From Mesorhizobium sp. ES1-4 (GTDB lineage Bacteria > Pseudomonadota > Alphaproteobacteria > Rhizobiales > Rhizobiaceae), in assembly GCF_020164745.1 (NCBI RefSeq), contig NZ_JAIUGV010000001.1, forward strand, positions 372,001 to 436,000: DNA of 64,000 bases. Reading direction: 5' to 3'. The translations under genes and the position numbers were made by a program. Positions 17,488 through 26,677 of the stretch are shown here, one piece after another. The number at the start of each line of letters is the position of its first letter. Positions within the stretch are counted from its first letter, which is position 1. Under the pieces are notes generated by a model. That model was not told the DNA's origin and made no database searches. It saw only the letters and a program-made list of their open reading frames with translations.

Positions 17488-19956
17488 TCAGCCCTTTCTG
17501 GGCAGTTGCGGTACGAGGCTTCGCTTACCGCCGTCCTTGCCCTTGGGCTCGGGCTTCTGCGCCACGACCTTCTTTGCCGCGGGCTTCCTGGCTGCGGCCT
17601 TGGGTGGCTTCGGCGCGTCTTCCGGCTCTTCCTTCTTGGGCTTCACCGGCGCCTCGTCGGCAAGCGATTCGAGCTTGAGGCCGGTCTCGCCGGTTTCCTT
17701 CTTCTCGACGGTGACGCGCACCGTGCCGCCCTTCTTCAGCTTGCCGAACAGCACCTCATCGGCCAACGGCTTCTTGATGTGCTCCTGGATGACGCGGCCG
17801 AGCGGACGAGCGCCCATGCGTTCGTCATAGCCCTTGTCGGCGAGCCAGGCGATCGCGTCCGGCGACAGGTCGAAGGTGACGCCACGCTCGGAAAGCTGGG
17901 CTTCCAGCTGCATGACGAACTTCTGCACCACCTGGTGGATCACCGGCACCGGCAACGAGCCGAACGGAATGATCGCATCGAGCCGGTTGCGGAATTCCGG
18001 CGTGAACAGCCGGTTGATCGCCTCGACATCGTCGCCTTCGCGCTTGGTCGAGCCGAAACCGATCGCCGCGCGCTGCGCATCGGATGCGCCCGCATTGGTG
18101 GTCATGATCAGGATGACATTGCGGAAGTCGATCTGCTTGCCGTTGTGGTCGGTCAGCTTGCCGTGGTCCATCACCTGCAACAGGATGTTGAACAGGTCCG
18201 GATGGGCCTTTTCGACCTCGTCCAGCAGCAGCACGCAGTGCGGATGCTGGTCGACACCGTCGGTCAAAAGGCCGCCCTGGTCGAAACCGACATAGCCGGG
18301 AGGCGCGCCGATCAGCCGCGAGACGGTGTGGCGCTCCATATATTCCGACATGTCGAAGCGGATCAGCTCGACACCGAGCGAGGCCGCCAGCTGCTTGGCG
18401 ACTTCGGTCTTGCCGACACCGGTCGGGCCCGAGAACAGGTAGGAGCCGATCGGCTTTTCCGGTTCGCGCAGGCCGGCCCGCGCCAGCTTGATCGCCGAGG
18501 TCAGCGCGGTGATGGCGGTGTCCTGGCCGTAGACGACGCGCTTGAGCTCGATGTCCAGGCCCTGCAGCACCTTCTCGTCATCGGCCGAAACCGTCTTCGG
18601 AGGAATGCGCGCCATGGTGGCGATCGTCGCTTCGATCTCCTTGATGCCGATCGTCTTCTTGCGCTTGGCTTCCGGCACCAGCATCTGCGAGGCACCCGTC
18701 TCGTCGATGACGTCGATCGCCTTGTCCGGCAGCTTGCGGTCGTTGATGTAGCGCGCCGACAACTCCACCGAGGCCTTGATCGCCTCGGTGGTGAACTTCA
18801 CCTTGTGGAATTCCTCATAATAGGGCTTCAGGCCCTTCATGATCTCGATGGCATCCTCGATCGTCGGCTCGTTGACGTCGATCTTCTGGAAGCGCCGCAC
18901 CAGCGCGCGGTCCTTCTCGAAGAACTGGCGGAACTCCTTGTAGGTGGTCGAACCGATACAGCGGATCGCGCCCGACGACAGCGCCGGCTTCAACAGGTTC
19001 GACGCATCCATCGCGCCGCCCGAAGTCGCGCCGGCGCCGATCACGGTATGGATCTCGTCGATGAACAGGACGGCGCCCGGATAATCCTCAAGCTCCTTGA
19101 CGACCTGCTTCAGCCGTTCCTCGAAGTCGCCGCGATAGCGCGTGCCGGCCAAAAGCGTGCCCATGTCGAGCGCGAAGATGGTGGCATTGTGCAACACTTC
19201 CGGCACGTCGCCCTCGACGATGCGCTTGGCCAGACCTTCGGCGATCGCCGTCTTGCCGACGCCGGGGTCGCCGACATAGAGCGGGTTGTTCTTGGAACGG
19301 CGGCAAAGCACCTGGATGGTCCGGTTGATCTCGCTCTCGCGGCCGATCAGCGGATCGATCTTGCCGGCCTTGGCCTTGTTGTTGAGGTTGACGCAATAGG
19401 CGGTCAGCGCGTCCTGCTGCTGCTTCTTCTTGCCGCCTTCTTCCTGCGGCTCGGCGCCGTTATGGCCGCCCTGCTCGTCATCGGCGCCGCGCGGAGTGCG
19501 GTTCTCCGATGCGCCCGGACGTTTGGCGATGCCATGCGAGATGTAGTTGACCGCGTCGTAACGGGTCATCTGCTGTTCCTGCAGGAAATAGGCGGCGTGG
19601 CTCTCGCGCTCGGCGAAGATCGCGACGAGCACGTTGGCGCCGGACACTTCCTCGCGACCGGACGACTGCACGTGGATCACCGCGCGCTGGATCACGCGCT
19701 GGAAACCGGCCGTCGGTTTGGAATCCTCATCGTAGCCGGTGACCAGATTGTCGAGCTCGGTATCGATGTAGGTCAGAACGGTATGCTTCAGCTCGTCGAG
19801 GTCGACGTTGCAGGCGCGCATGACGGCGGCCGCCTCGGTGTCGTCGATGAGCGCGAGCAACAGGTGTTCAAGGGTTGCATATTCATGGTGCCGCTCGTTG
19901 GCGAGCGTCAGCGCTTGATGAAGCGCCTTTTCCAGGCCTTGGGAGAAAGCCGGCAT
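17488..19956 (-). CDS. clpA: ClpA, ATP-dependent Clp protease ATP-binding subunit
   Basis: AAA+ unfoldase that feeds substrates, including N-degrons delivered by ClpS, into ClpP. The 822-residue protein has the N domain (1-145), D1 with Walker A GDPGVGKT near residue 230 and Walker B LFIDEIH, and D2 with GPTGVGKT near residue 512 and [10 protein letters not shown]. The ClpP-docking loop is IGF (in [12 protein letters not shown]) rather than E. coli IGL. After the normal end there is a Lys/Ala/Pro-rich tail of about 70 residues not found in E. coli ClpA (758 residues). It lies 6 bases downstream of clpS. Confidence 0.96.
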   Translation of the reverse strand: MPAFSQGLEKALHQALTLANERHHEYATLEHLLLALIDDTEAAAVMRACNVDLDELKHTVLTYIDTELDNLVTGYDEDSKPTAGFQRVIQRAVIHVQSSGREEVSGANVLVAIFAERESHAAYFLQEQQMTRYDAVNYISHGIAKRPGASENRTPRGADDEQGGHNGAEPQEEGGKKKQQQDALTAYCVNLNNKAKAGKIDPLIGRESEINRTIQVLCRRSKNNPLYVGDPGVGKTAIAEGLAKRIVEGDVPEVLHNATIFALDMGTLLAGTRYRGDFEERLKQVVKELEDYPGAVLFIDEIHTVIGAGATSGGAMDASNLLKPALSSGAIRCIGSTTYKEFRQFFEKDRALVRRFQKIDVNEPTIEDAIEIMKGLKPYYEEFHKVKFTTEAIKASVELSARYINDRKLPDKAIDVIDETGASQMLVPEAKRKKTIGIKEIEATIATMARIPPKTVSADDEKVLQGLDIELKRVVYGQDTAITALTSAIKLARAGLREPEKPIGSYLFSGPTGVGKTEVAKQLAASLGVELIRFDMSEYMERHTVSRLIGAPPGYVGFDQGGLLTDGVDQHPHCVLLLDEVEKAHPDLFNILLQVMDHGKLTDHNGKQIDFRNVILIMTTNAGASDAQRAAIGFGSTKREGDDVEAINRLFTPEFRNRLDAIIPFGSLPVPVIHQVVQKFVMQLEAQLSERGVTFDLSPDAIAWLADKGYDERMGARPLGRVIQEHIKKPLADEVLFGKLKKGGTVRVTVEKKETGETGLKLESLADEAPVKPKKEEPEDAPKPPKAAARKPAAKKVVAQKPEPKGKDGGKRSLVPQLPRKG

Positions 19957-19962
19957 GTTACC

Positions 19963-20292
19963 TCACTTCTTCTCCATCACGCATTGCAGCGGATGCTGAT
20001 TCTGTCGGGCGAAATCCATGACCTGGGACACTTTGGTCTCGGCCACCTCGAATGTATAGACCCCGCACTCGCCCACTCCATGATTGTGAACATGAAGCAT
20101 GATGCGTGTGGCAGCTTCGCGGTCCTTCTGGAAAAAACGCTCCAGCACGTGAACCACGAACTCCATCGGAGTGTAGTCGTCGTTGAGGATGAGGACCCGG
20201 TAAAGGCTGGGCTTCTTGGTCTTGGTTTTGGTGCGCGTGATAACCGCCGTCCCACGGCCGGCCTCATTGCCGTCGCCGCCGCCGTTCTGCAT
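19963..20292 (-). CDS. clpS: ClpS, ATP-dependent Clp protease adaptor
   Basis: Adaptor that binds N-degron substrates and the ClpA N domain. The core [42 protein letters not shown] and the C-terminal [10 protein letters not shown] are classic ClpS. I chose the ATG at 20292 (109 residues) because the family is usually about 105-120 long. The frame is also open to a GTG at 20331 with a good AGGCAGGA site, and to an ATG at 20370. It precedes clpA by 6 bases on the minus strand, the standard operon. Confidence 0.93.
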
Positions 20293-20388
20293 CCGCGCCA
20301 CTCGTCTCGTGGCAGTCAAACCGATCGTCACGTAATCCTGCCTCTTCGAATCCTCATGCGAGTTCGACATGTAGGTGTTCGATGGACG

Positions 20389-20416
20389 ATTTTAAGCCCT
20401 TCTGGTTAGCTGACAA
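20389..20416 (-). promoter_or_regulatory. Predicted sigma70-type promoter of clpS-clpA
   Basis: On the minus strand TTGTCA (20416-20411) and TAAAAT (20394-20389) are 16 bases apart. The start of transcription would be near 20382, just upstream of the most distal ClpS start codon, which favours one of the internal ClpS starts. Confidence 0.5.
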
Positions 20417-20491
20417 TATGGCTAGGTGACCAACGTGGCGGATTTTCGCAATCGTGAAGCGATACGCTGTCGCGGCGCGGGAATTGGCATG

Positions 20492-20527
20492 AAAAAACCC
20501 GGCCGCGTTTCCACGACCGGGTTTTTT
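20492..20527. terminator. Rho-independent terminator after the phasin gene
   Basis: AAAAAACCCGG (20492-20502) pairs with CCGGGTTTTTT (20517-20527) around a 14-base loop. On the minus strand it lies about 42 bases after the phasin stop and ends in a run of Ts; it can also work on the plus strand. Confidence 0.85.
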
Positions 20528-20568
20528 CCCGCACCCAAAGGGCGGGATCTGCAATTCTCGGGCGAAAA

Positions 20569-20898
20569 TTACTTCGCCTTGGCAACGATCGATTCGAACG
20601 GCTTGTAAGCCTCCTTGGCGAGTTCGGCATAGAGGTCACCGATCTTGGTGGCCTCGGCCACGAACGCCTCGTAGGACTGCTTGGCGTATTCGGACTGGAT
20701 CTCGATCGCCTTGTCGAGCGACTTGGCCGAGAACAGCTTCTCGAAAGCGGCGCTGCCGGCCTCGAAGCTCTTCTTGGTATATTCGCCGGCCTCGGTGGCG
20801 ATCGCCTGAGCGCCCTTCGACAGCGAAGCGAAGCTCTTCAATCCGGTGTCGGCAAACTCTTTGCCGTATTTGCTGAAATCTTCGTAGGTCTGGGTCAT
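20569..20898 (-). CDS. Phasin family protein
   Basis: A 109-residue amphipathic helical protein of the Phasin_2 type that coats polyhydroxybutyrate granules and limits their size. The sequence MTQTYEDFSKYGKEFADTGLKSFASLSKG, an alternating charged/Ala-rich helix with SAAFEKLFSAKSLDKAIEIQSEYAKQSYEAFV, and the tail YKPFESIVAKAK are typical. It is monocistronic: a well-formed promoter lies upstream and a terminator downstream. Two palindromes in the promoter suggest tight repression, most likely by the polymer-sensing repressor PhaR (inference). Confidence 0.88.
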   Translation of the reverse strand: MTQTYEDFSKYGKEFADTGLKSFASLSKGAQAIATEAGEYTKKSFEAGSAAFEKLFSAKSLDKAIEIQSEYAKQSYEAFVAEATKIGDLYAELAKEAYKPFESIVAKAK

Positions 20899-20955
20899 TT
20901 CCTGATTCCCTTGACGGTTGCCTGTTCATAAGACGGCGCCCTGCCCGGGCGGCGT

Positions 20956-20992
20956 TTGTGCAATGCACGTAAATATATTGTGCACTGCACAA
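20956..20992. promoter_or_regulatory. Tandem palindromic operators in the phasin promoter, probable PhaR sites
   Basis: A perfect palindrome TTGTGCACTGCACAA (20978-20992) sits between the -35 and -10 elements. A second copy TTGTGCAATGCACGT (20956-20970, two mismatches in the last arm) lies just past the -10 over the start site. The centres are 22 bp apart, two helical turns, so bound dimers would sit on the same DNA face. TGCA-rich sites are known for PhaR repressors at phasin promoters in alphaproteobacteria; the assignment is inference. Confidence 0.7.
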
Positions 20993-21000
20993 AAAGTCAA
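20972..21000 (-). promoter_or_regulatory. Phasin promoter (sigma70-type)
   Basis: On the minus strand TTGACT (21000-20995), a 17-base spacer, and TATATT (20977-20972): a near-consensus promoter about 75 bases before the phasin start. The spacer is filled by a 15-bp palindrome. Confidence 0.75.
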
Positions 21001-21092
21001 CATTTTGTCCGCGTCGATGCACAGCCCGAAGGCCGATGGCTAAGATTCGAATAAAGAGAGCTTCAAGCCCGAAGAAAATGGTGAACGCGGCG

Positions 21093-21115
21093 GTTACCAT
21101 AAACGGATTGGTAAC
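21093..21115. promoter_or_regulatory. Inverted repeat upstream of the D,D-carboxypeptidase gene
   Basis: GTTACC and GGTAAC separated by 11 bases, about 80-100 bases upstream of the GTG start. Arm spacing matches the GGTTAA/TTAACC repeat before bamA. Possible regulator site; no regulator can be named. Confidence 0.3.
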
Positions 21116-21196
21116 GCTGCCCCGCTAGCTTGGCCGGAAGTGAGGCAGGATCCCTTTGCCGCCTCCAGCGCAACAAGAAATTCAAAGGAACTACCA

Positions 21197-22621
21197 GTGC
21201 GTCAGGCGTTGTCGGGCATCGTTTTCAAATCCGCGTCCCCTCTCAAAACGATCATGATCCTCGCCATGGCGATGACATTCGTCGTCGCGGGTGCGGCATC
21301 GTCGCTGGCGGCGAAGTCGGCCGCCATCGTCGTCGACGCCAAGACCGGCAAGGTGCTCTACTCGGCGAACGCGGACGGTCGGCGCTATCCTGCCTCTCTG
21401 ACCAAGATGATGACCCTCTATCTGACCTTCGAAGCGATGGCGAAGGGCAAGATCAGCAAAGACTCGCCGGTCGTGTTTTCGGCCCATGCGTCCGCCGAGG
21501 CGCCGACCAAGCTCGGCGTAAAGCCAGGCGAATCGATCACGGTCGAGACCGCGATCCTGTCGATAGTCACCAAGTCGGCCAACGACTCGGCGACCGCGAT
21601 CGGCGAAATGCTCGGCGGCAACGAAACCAACTTCGCCCGCATGATGACGGCCAAGGCGCGGCAGCTCGGCATGAACGGGACAGTCTTCCGCAACGCCAAC
21701 GGCCTGCCCGACCCGGGGCAGTTCACCACCGCGCGCGACATGGCCACGCTCGGCATCGCGCTGCGCGAACATTTTCCCCAGTACTATGGCTATTTCGCGC
21801 AGCGATCCTTTCTCTACGGTCGCCAGCGCATCAATGGCCACAACCGTCTGCTCGGACGCATCAAGGGCGTCGACGGTATCAAGACCGGCTATACCCGCGC
21901 CTCCGGTTTCAACCTCGTCTCGTCGGTGGCCGACGGCAACCGCCGCCTTGTCGCCGTCGTCATGGGCGGCACGTCGGGCGGCAGCCGCGACAACCAGATG
22001 GCAGCCCTGATCAACACCTATTTGCCGAGGGCCTCGACCCGCGGTGGCGGCGACCTGATCGCCAAGGCGGACAGCAATCCCGTCAGCGCACTGGCGAAGG
22101 TTCTCCTGCCCAAGCATGACGCGCCGATCCCGGACGAAAAGCCGGTGGCCGTGGCGGAAGCCGATACGGCTGTCGCCGATGACGCGACCGTTGCCCAGGG
22201 CGACAGCGAGGACGAGGATACCGCCGAGGCAGAGGCACCCAAGCTGGTTGTCCCGGCAAAGAAGGTTAAGACGGTCATCGTCTCCACCCCCAAGGTCGAC
22301 ACCGCTCAGGTGGTGGCCGCCTATGCCGAGCCTGCCCCGGCCACCATCGATCCGGTCAGCACCGCGTCGGTTCCGTCAGGCTGGGCCGTCCAGGTTGCCT
22401 CCTCGCCCAAACAGTCCGACGCCCAGGCTTTCCTCGACAAGACCACCAAGCAGGCGCCCAAGGTGCTGGCCGACGCTTCCGCCTTCACCGTCGCTTACGA
22501 CAACGATGGCGTCACCTACTACCGCGCCCGTTTCGGCGGCTTTGGGTCGAAGGACGCAGCCTGGAATGCCTGCACCGCTTTGAAGAAGAAGAAAATCGAG
22601 TGCTACGCCGTCCAGCAATAG
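21197..22621 (+). CDS. D-alanyl-D-alanine carboxypeptidase (S11) with C-terminal SPOR domain
   Basis: Low-molecular-weight penicillin-binding protein that trims the terminal D-Ala of peptidoglycan stem peptides. The GTG at 21197 is preferred (AAAGGAA upstream, then VRQALSG and a signal peptide ending SSLAA), giving 474 residues; an ATG at 21140 is the alternative. Active-site motifs are SLTK, SAN and KTG (in GIKTGYT). After the catalytic domain comes an Ala/Pro/Asp-rich linker and a C-terminal SPOR domain (GWAVQVASSPKQSDAQAF...), which binds denuded septal glycan. This architecture points to a periplasmic enzyme active at the division site. Confidence 0.92.
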   Translation: MRQALSGIVFKSASPLKTIMILAMAMTFVVAGAASSLAAKSAAIVVDAKTGKVLYSANADGRRYPASLTKMMTLYLTFEAMAKGKISKDSPVVFSAHASAEAPTKLGVKPGESITVETAILSIVTKSANDSATAIGEMLGGNETNFARMMTAKARQLGMNGTVFRNANGLPDPGQFTTARDMATLGIALREHFPQYYGYFAQRSFLYGRQRINGHNRLLGRIKGVDGIKTGYTRASGFNLVSSVADGNRRLVAVVMGGTSGGSRDNQMAALINTYLPRASTRGGGDLIAKADSNPVSALAKVLLPKHDAPIPDEKPVAVAEADTAVADDATVAQGDSEDEDTAEAEAPKLVVPAKKVKTVIVSTPKVDTAQVVAAYAEPAPATIDPVSTASVPSGWAVQVASSPKQSDAQAFLDKTTKQAPKVLADASAFTVAYDNDGVTYYRARFGGFGSKDAAWNACTALKKKKIECYAVQQ

Positions 22622-22629
22622 GACGGCGT
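22605..22629 (+). terminator. Hairpin spanning the stop codon of the D,D-carboxypeptidase gene
   Basis: ACGCCGTCC and GGACGGCGT form a 9-bp stem around a 7-base loop that includes most of the stop codon. No U tract follows, so it may be a weak terminator or an RNA-stabilising stem between the two convergent genes. Confidence 0.35.
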
Positions 22630-22667
22630 GGAACATATCTCCCGGAAAAATACTGCGTCGAAGGAGA

Positions 22668-23369
22668 CTAGTTGTGATTGGAGAGCAAGACGTCCTTGGC
22701 TTCGTTAATCCGCGCCGCCAGGAAAGACGTGCCGCCGACATCGGGGTGCAGGCGCTGCATCAGGCGGCGGTGCGCCTTGCGGACATCCGCCGCGGCGGCC
22801 CCCGCTTCAAGACCAAGGACCTTGTAGGCCTCCTCCTTAGTCATGGCGCCCGGACCTGGCGCAACACCCAGCCCTTCGCCACCGTCCGTCTCAGCGTGTT
22901 TGCGCCAGACGGGAAATCTGCCGTCAAGATACGTCTCTAGCAGTTGCCGGCTCTCCGGGTCGCCGGAGAGCTCGCGATAGAGATGCTGCAATTCCGCAAG
23001 GGTCATCGAGCCAAGCATCTTGCCATCGTGGCGGCCGGCCAGGACCAGCCCTTCAAGGCCTCCCGTATCGTGATCGAGTTCCATCTCGAGTGCTGCTGTC
23101 CGCACGGTTGAGCGTTTCCCAGCAGCCGGCCTTGCACTTGGCCGGCCCGTATGTGTGGCGCCGTACCAGGCAATTGCCACGAACAGGATGACGCCGCCGA
23201 TGCCTTGACGCCCGACCAGGAGCACGGCACCGCCGACCAGCGCCAGCAGGATCGGCCCCCATTTTCTCATCCCGCCTGCGAGTTGCGCCGGATCCGCGCG
23301 GAGAAAGGCCGTAGCTACCCCCAGGAGCACCAGCAACAACGCGACCACAACGACAATTGCGCCTAACAT
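22668..23369 (-). CDS. Membrane-anchored J-domain protein
   Basis: A 233-residue protein with N-terminal membrane segments (LGAIVVVVALLLVLLGVATAF near residue 2, and two more within residues 30-70) and a C-terminal J domain (EEAYKVLGLEAGAAAADVRKAHRRLMQRLHPDVGG) with the HPD tripeptide that stimulates DnaK ATPase. This is the TIM14/Pam18-like topology common in alphaproteobacteria, with the J domain probably facing the cytosol. It is convergent with the carboxypeptidase gene. The partner and function are unknown. Confidence 0.85.
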   Translation of the reverse strand: MLGAIVVVVALLLVLLGVATAFLRADPAQLAGGMRKWGPILLALVGGAVLLVGRQGIGGVILFVAIAWYGATHTGRPSARPAAGKRSTVRTAALEMELDHDTGGLEGLVLAGRHDGKMLGSMTLAELQHLYRELSGDPESRQLLETYLDGRFPVWRKHAETDGGEGLGVAPGPGAMTKEEAYKVLGLEAGAAAADVRKAHRRLMQRLHPDVGGTSFLAARINEAKDVLLSNHN

Positions 23370-23609
23370 TTCCCATCGCCCCGCAGGCATCCTGTCCGCC
23401 TGGACAGCCGAGTGATGTCCTTCAACACTTTTTCTGCGCCAGAATCATGGCCTTCACCCGACACCGCGGCCTGTGTCTACCTCGCCAGTCCTTCATCGCG
23501 CATGGGTTTCAAGATGTGGCGTTGTCGCGTCGCTTGCAAGTCCAGCGCGACGCTAGATTGGGGGCCAGAAGAAGCCCGCGCGGCAACGGGCGACCCTTCC
23601 GCTCAATGT

Positions 23610-24047
23610 CTAGAGCAAGCCGAGGTCGGCCAGTTCGCGCCTGAGTTTCGGCGGCATCTCCACCAATCCCGCCTTACCCCTGCCGAGATCGGGCGGGGCG
23701 TCCGCGGGCTTGAGATAACGCCAGCCCTGGAAGGCGCGGCGCGGCTGCCAGTCGGTACGCACCACCTCGGGATCGAGCATCAAGTGGCAACGGCCGATGC
23801 CATCGTCATCGGTGAACGGCCGGATTTCCGTGATCAACTGGCGACATTGCACGCTTCCCTTGATGACCCAATAGAGCGAGCCGCCATCGGTGACCTCGTC
23901 GCCGCGTGTCGGCATCATGCGGGTGGTGTGCCAATGTTCGGCTGGTTCGCCGGCACGGCGACGCTCGTCAAGGCGGAAGGCGATCCACTCTTCCAGATCC
24001 TCGACACTGTCGCAGCCGACGCAAAGCTTTAGGAGATTGAGAGCCAT
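23610..24047 (-). CDS. DUF1489 family protein
   Basis: A 145-residue protein of the DUF1489 family, conserved in alphaproteobacteria and of unknown function. The opening MALNLLKLCVGCDSVEDLEEW and the middle block GGSLYWVIKGSVQCRQLITEIRPF are characteristic. No signal peptide or membrane segment. The 219-base stretch on its 3' side, up to the J-domain gene start, shows nothing coding. Confidence 0.8.
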   Translation of the reverse strand: MALNLLKLCVGCDSVEDLEEWIAFRLDERRRAGEPAEHWHTTRMMPTRGDEVTDGGSLYWVIKGSVQCRQLITEIRPFTDDDGIGRCHLMLDPEVVRTDWQPRRAFQGWRYLKPADAPPDLGRGKAGLVEMPPKLRRELADLGLL

Positions 24048-24120
24048 GCGCTAAGGTTTAGTCCGGAGCGCGGAGGCGTCAACGGCCTGACGGACTTCTC
24101 CACAGCGCCCGACGTCCCGT

Positions 24121-25524
24121 TCAACACTCCACGACATTGACCGCCAGCCCACCAAGGCTGGTTTCCTTGTACTTCTCGTTCATGTCGAGGCCGGTCTGGC
24201 GCATGGTCTCGATCGCGGCATCGAGCGGCACGAAATGCACGCCGTCGCCCTTGATGGCCAGTGACGCGGCCGTCACCGCCTTGACGGCACCCAGCGCGTT
24301 GCGCTCGATGCACGGCACCTGCACCAGCCCGCCGACTGGGTCGCAAGTCATGCCGAGATGATGTTCGAGCGCGATTTCCGCCGCATTCTCGACCTGTTCC
24401 GGCGTGCCGCCCATGACGGCGCACAGGCCGGCGGCCGCCATGGCCGAGGCTGAGCCCACCTCGCCCTGGCAGCCGACCTCGGCGCCGGAGATGGACGCAT
24501 TGGACTTGATGATGCCGCCGACCGCCGCTGCCGTCAGCAGGAAGTCGCGGATGCTGGGTTGGTCCGCCTCGGGATGGAAATGCAGCCAGTAGCGCAGCAC
24601 CGCCGGCAGCGTGCCGGCCGCGCCGTTGGTCGGCGCGGTGACGACGCGCCCGCCGGCCGCATTCTCCTCGTTGACGGCCATCGCATAGATCGACAGCCAA
24701 TCATTGGCGAGCAGCGGGTTTGGCCGGTTCTGCTGCCATTGCTCCTGCAATTTGTCATGGAGCTGTCTGGCGCGCCGCCGCACCTTCAGCCCGCCCGGCA
24801 TGATGCCGTCCTGCGAAAGGCCGCGATCGATGCAGCCCTTCATGGCGCCCCAGATGGCGTCCAGACCGGTGTCGAGCTCCTCGCGCGACATCTGCGTTTC
24901 CTCGTTGGTGCGCTTCATGTCGGCGATGGAAAGGCCGCTCTTGGCCGCCATCTTCAGCATCTCGGCCGCGTTCCTGAAGGGATACGGCACCTTCTTGCCT
25001 TCGGTCGTGACCGAGCCCTTGGCCTTCATCCGCTGCAGCTCTTCTTCCGAAACCACGAAGCCGCCGCCGATCGAATAGTAGATGCGTTTGAGCAGCAACC
25101 GGCCGCCGGCATCGTAGGCATAAAACGCCATGCCGTTGGCGTGACCGGTGAGCGGTGTCTTGCGGTCGAGTACCAGATCGGTGGCTGGGTCGAAATGATA
25201 CGAGGGGTGACCGGGCGGTGAAATCAGCTTGTCGGCGCTGATGCGGCTGACAATTTCGTCGGCCTGATCGGGGTCGACCGTTTGCGGCGTCTGGCCGGCA
25301 AGGCCGAGAACGACGGCACGGTCGCTGCCATGGCCGATGCCGGTATAGGCGAGCGAACCATGCAGGCTGGCGCCGATGCGGTCGACCTTGGCGCCGGCGG
25401 GACGCGGCCAGTCGTCGCCGGCGACCTCGTCGAGGAAGCGGCGCGCAGCGGTCATCGGCCCCATCGTGTGCGAGCTGGAGGGGCCGATGCCGATCTTGAA
25501 CAGGTCGAAAACCGAAAGGAACAC
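24121..25524 (-). CDS. sdaA: L-serine ammonia-lyase, single-chain iron-sulfur type
   Basis: Deaminates L-serine to pyruvate and ammonia using a [4Fe-4S] cluster. The start is a GTG at 25524 preceded by AGGAGA, giving 467 residues ([24 protein letters not shown]), the usual single-chain length; the in-frame upstream part is rejected. The beta domain occupies the N-terminal third; the alpha domain carries APTNGAAGT, the cluster cysteines around [25 protein letters not shown], and ends [12 protein letters not shown]. Transcribed alone on the minus strand. Confidence 0.93.
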   Translation of the reverse strand: MFLSVFDLFKIGIGPSSSHTMGPMTAARRFLDEVAGDDWPRPAGAKVDRIGASLHGSLAYTGIGHGSDRAVVLGLAGQTPQTVDPDQADEIVSRISADKLISPPGHPSYHFDPATDLVLDRKTPLTGHANGMAFYAYDAGGRLLLKRIYYSIGGGFVVSEEELQRMKAKGSVTTEGKKVPYPFRNAAEMLKMAAKSGLSIADMKRTNEETQMSREELDTGLDAIWGAMKGCIDRGLSQDGIMPGGLKVRRRARQLHDKLQEQWQQNRPNPLLANDWLSIYAMAVNEENAAGGRVVTAPTNGAAGTLPAVLRYWLHFHPEADQPSIRDFLLTAAAVGGIIKSNASISGAEVGCQGEVGSASAMAAAGLCAVMGGTPEQVENAAEIALEHHLGMTCDPVGGLVQVPCIERNALGAVKAVTAASLAIKGDGVHFVPLDAAIETMRQTGLDMNEKYKETSLGGLAVNVVEC

Positions 25525-25745
25525 GCTGTCTCCTGGGTCACGTCGAGGACTACATATAGGAATTCCCGCGATGTTTCCGCTCTTTTGACAATCGCGGCGC
25601 AGCACCTGCCGACCTTGTTTGCTCCGGCAGCGACATTGATTGCCGGGTCATCGGTGCACGACTATCCTGTCTGGACGCGGAACGTGGTTTCCGGCCGCCG
25701 AGAACGCCTTTGGGTCACCAGGACCGACGTGGTTGTCGAAGCCTA

Positions 25746-26567
25746 TCAAAGGGAAGCTGCCGAACCCTCGCCGCTGCCCGGCGCCGGAAACGGCCGATCG
25801 ATGCGCCCTGAAAGCCAATAGGCGAAAAGCCCGATCCACTCGCGAACCGCAATCGTGGTTGCCTGCAGCGAGTCGGACGGGTTGTCTTGGAACAGTCCGA
25901 TCCCCTCCTTGCCCGAAGTGCGATAGTCGACTGGCCACGGAACGGTTGGAAAACCGGCCTTGTCGAACAGCGCCTTGGCGCGCGGCATATGAAAGGCTGA
26001 TGTTACCAGCAGCCACGTCTCGCCCGGTTTGGGTTTGACCAGTTCGCGGCTGAAGACGGCGTTTTCGTAAGTGTTACGGGACTTGTCTTCGAGAATCAGC
26101 CGATCGGCCGCGACACCGAGCGCCTCGAGCAAACGCGGGGCGGTGTCGGCATCACCCTCGCCCTCGAACAACAGTGAGCCGTTTCCACCGGAGACGACCA
26201 CTTTTGCCTGCGGAAAGCGCCTGGCGAGGATTGCGGTCTCGACCATGCGATCGCCGCCGCTGTTCAATTCATAGCCGCCACGCGCGAGGTTGATGGCGCC
26301 CTCGAAGCCGCCGCCGAGCACGACGATGCCGTCCACCTTCTGTGGCAGCGGCGGTTTTGGAAAGCGCTCTTCCAGCGGATTGAGCATCACGGCGCCGAGC
26401 GACGTCCAGGCCGACAGCGCAAGGACCAAGAACGCCAGCACACTGCCGGTGACAGCAAGTCGCCGCCGGCCGATCATCGCCGCGATCAGTCCCGCCAAAA
26501 GCAGGAAGATCGTCAAGTTGAGCGGCTGGATGAAGAACCAGAATATCTTGGAAAAGTAATAGAACAT
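25746..26567 (-). CDS. YdcF/ElyC family membrane protein (DUF218)
   Basis: A 273-residue protein with two N-terminal membrane segments (residues about 5-28 and 35-58) followed by a DUF218 domain (GIVVLGGGFEGAINLARG, VVVSGGNGSLLFEGEGDA, EDKSRNTYENA, TSAFHMPRAKALF). The ElyC relative in E. coli acts in envelope and undecaprenyl-phosphate metabolism; the exact role here is unknown. The 221 bases to sdaA contain nothing recognisable. Confidence 0.85.
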   Translation of the reverse strand: MFYYFSKIFWFFIQPLNLTIFLLLAGLIAAMIGRRRLAVTGSVLAFLVLALSAWTSLGAVMLNPLEERFPKPPLPQKVDGIVVLGGGFEGAINLARGGYELNSGGDRMVETAILARRFPQAKVVVSGGNGSLLFEGEGDADTAPRLLEALGVAADRLILEDKSRNTYENAVFSRELVKPKPGETWLLVTSAFHMPRAKALFDKAGFPTVPWPVDYRTSGKEGIGLFQDNPSDSLQATTIAVREWIGLFAYWLSGRIDRPFPAPGSGEGSAASL

Positions 26568-26677
26568 CGCTCAACCCCTACAGCGCCTAGGATGCTGTAA
26601 TGCCTTGGTCCTGCGCATGATCCTCTCCGAAAATCGATCGCGATTTTTCGGCGTCATGCATCAGGCGAGCGATACCC

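Noticed and set aside
17416..20409. A 997-codon open frame on the plus strand, antisense to clpA-clpS
   Set aside because: It mirrors the third-codon-position GC bias of clpA, has no family motif, and ClpA/ClpS on the other strand are unambiguous.
25648..26016. A minus-strand open frame overlapping the ydcF 3' end in another frame
   Set aside because: No domain, no ribosome site, and it conflicts with the YdcF reading frame.
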